This document shows, one piece after another, positions 62,217-64,000 of a DNA stretch of 64,000 nucleotides. The notes beneath the pieces are model-generated. The model saw nothing but the letters and a program-made list of their open reading frames with translations, did not search any database and was not told the origin of the DNA. Origin of the DNA: Calvatia gigantea (lineage: Eukaryota; Basidiomycota; Agaricomycetes; Agaricales; Lycoperdaceae); the NCBI GenBank assembly GCA_025093985.1, contig JACAAK010000006.1, positions 1 through 64,000 on the forward strand. Direction: 5' to 3'. The first letter of the stretch is position 1, and each line of letters begins with the position of its first letter. A program made the position numbers and the translations under genes.

Positions 62217-64000
62217 GGATTTAGGGGAGCCCCGCCGATCACTGATCGGACATCAAAGCTCCTTACCTAAGGCTAGGCTTTGTCGGCAGCTCATCCAGGT
62301 TATCCATAACAGTGGCGGGTGAGGGAAAACGTATTTATAACGCGATCTACACGAGATTTAGTCTACACGCAGGAAATCGAGGTCGTTGAAAATGGTGGTG
62401 ATGTGTGAGTTCGAGGGGGATCGGTAAGAGTTGGTTGATGGGATATCAACGAGTCACACCACCTAAAAGTTCCCTCACGTTCGGCCAACCTTTCTCATTG
62501 GCTTGACTGTTCCGGCTGAATCCCCTTCGCCCCGTCACACTCGCGGCACTTCTCACCTGGGTATGAGGTTCCTAGTCTAGATGCTGGTGGTGGGTGGATG
62601 TTCAGTTGTACATCTTACGGCCAGCCAGTGGAACCATATCACAGGTTTCGTGATCACCGAGGTAGGGCTGAGGGTACCTGTGTTCAAAATGAGGAGCACC
62701 GAGGATATGTATGCCTGTATGTTTGATAGGTGGGAGTAATTGGTAGGTCCCTGAAATTACCGGCACAAACCGTTCAATTTACTTCAATTGTTCTCATGAA
62801 AGATATGTACTTTGCGCGAATAATGTATCGATGCACTTTCATCAAGTTAAGCATGACCAAATATGGCCTTGGGTTTGTAGGGCTCCTCCAACTGCTGGAT
62901 CTCTTCGGGTGTGAGCTTGACATTGACAGCACCTACAGCAAAGGACAGGTAAATACAATTCCTAATCGCAGTTGACTAGCCTCACGCACCAACGAGGTCG
63001 TGCAAGTTCTCCAACGAGGTCGTCCCGACGATGGGGGCAGTTACACCTGAGGGAGGTGAAATAGGGTATTGGAGTCGATACAAGTGAAATTTGAGCCTAC
63101 CAGGCTTGCTCATAATCCACGCAACTGCAACCTGGGCCATGCTGATGCCCTTCTTCTTCGCGATTGACTCGACGCTAAAAACTTGTGTCAACGCTGCATC
63201 AAAGCCCGATGCGACCCCACAAACCGGCCGATGATTTCTTGAGTTTCTGGAGCATCACCATAACCCGATTGGTATCGATCCGTTTCCTTGCGCTTCGTCG
63301 TGGCCGTGATTGGCCTACACAGAACTCCGCGAGCAATTGGTGACCAAGGGATGGAACCAACTCCAAACCACTAGAGCCAAAATAAAGTTAATACATCCTA
63401 GCGACGCTCGATCACAAGCAAACCTTGAGCGTTGGGAACATCTCGCGTTCTTCTTCTCGATAAATCAAGTTATAGTGATTTTGCATGGAGATGAAGGGTG
63501 TCAATTTATTATTGATAGCATAATCTTTGAGTAACGGTGAACGTGTTGTTGGGGAGAAAGAGCTGTTTCAACGTACTCTGCATTGCGGAAACTAAAACAA
63601 ACTCATATCGTTAACGTGGAGTTCCCGAGAGAACATGACGACTCACATTGCCAGGCATGACAAGAGGACATTCCGATATAACGAACATGCCCTGCTTGGA
63701 CGACGTCGTGAAGCGCTTGCATCTGGTTGAAGGTTGAGTAGATCGGTTGGACATAGTGAATGTAGCCGCGCACCGTTTCCTCAATAGGAGTTTCTGGATC
63801 AAAGCGGTGGCCTAAATTGGCTTTAGAATGTGAGCCAATCAGCGATAAAGAATCCTCATACATTGGAGTACATCGATGTAATCCAGCTGAAGCCTCTCCA
63901 AGCTTTTCTTGACAGAGTCGAAGATATGCTTCCTGCTCAATCCGTGCTGATTCAGGTAACCCTGTCGATCGGGATCCCTATATCTGCGATGGAGATGTGG
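62217..64000. repeat. Segmental duplication, copy 2
   Basis: Matches 46417-48215; runs off the window end. Differences are few and mostly one-base indels. Confidence 0.9.
62847..64000 (-). CDS. Aldo/keto reductase, second copy, partial
   Basis: Same exon pattern as 47046-48670: VKLTPEEIQQLEEPYKP end, GISMAQVAVAWIMSKP, MQALHDVVQAGHVRYIGMSS and the Asp-Tyr-Lys-His site region up to the window edge. The last intron has a single donor (GTGCGTGAGG) after DLVG, likely the ancestral form. The 5' end is outside the window. Confidence 0.8.

Noticed and set aside
46417..64000. The reductase duplication as a pure assembly artefact
   Set aside because: The copies differ by several small indels and have different left flanks, so they are distinct loci; read depth would still be worth checking.

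Overview
This window is subtelomeric DNA of a filamentous basidiomycete, most likely an Agaricomycete and possibly Rhizoctonia/Ceratobasidium-like. The genus is an impression from the gene set, not a proof. The evidence is: TTAGGG-type telomere repeats, short GT-AG introns of about 45-60 nt, Coprina-type Penelope-like retroelements (PLEs) with hammerhead ribozymes, relics of telomere-linked helicase genes with OrsD-like zinc fingers, and a C2/EF-hand phosphatidylserine decarboxylase.

Layout. 1-14.9 kb: a telomeric tract followed by a head-to-tail array of endonuclease-lacking PLEs on the + strand. It holds one 5'-truncated copy, two long copies and several solo promoter repeats (pLTRs), separated by short telomeric runs. 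Elements point with their 5' ends toward the telomere, as expected if the telomere 3' end primes reverse transcription. 15.9-24.6 kb (minus strand): a decayed cell-surface glycoprotein gene, a largely intact phosphatidylserine decarboxylase whose 5' end abuts dynein heavy-chain and coiled-coil gene fragments, and a helicase relic. 25.5-32.8 kb: one hypothetical gene, then a 1.5-kb minisatellite built on a palindrome and AT-rich repeat-derived DNA. 32.85-39.58 kb: an LTR retrotransposon with apparently identical 543-bp LTRs, a CCCCT target duplication and no coding interior. 39.9-46.5 kb: a PLE promoter remnant, a Helitron helicase tail, helicase relic 2 and a PLE fragment truncated at both ends. 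46.4-48.7 kb: an aldo/keto reductase gene, duplicated from 62.2 kb to the window end. 49.2-52.2 kb: two divergent genes, one with an N-terminal helical (HeLo-like) and receiver-like domain, one with an ADP-ribosyltransferase fold. 52.3-60.4 kb: a TBC-domain gene split by about 5.4 kb of nested mobile DNA.

Most notable: (1) each long PLE copy carries a 73-nt phase-0 intron. Spliced RNA would encode a 57-residue Lys/Arg/Gly-rich tail and stop; unspliced RNA fuses the same N-terminal region to the reverse transcriptase, and the intron changes between copies are mostly synonymous in the read-through frame. (2) The RNA upstream of the hammerhead forms a series of hairpins with paired changes between two pLTR subfamilies. 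(3) The recently inserted, non-coding LTR element contains about 13 units of about 50 bp, each with two small inverted repeats and a T-run. (4) The head-to-head HeLo-like/ADP-ribosyltransferase pair is a candidate cell-death or defence module.
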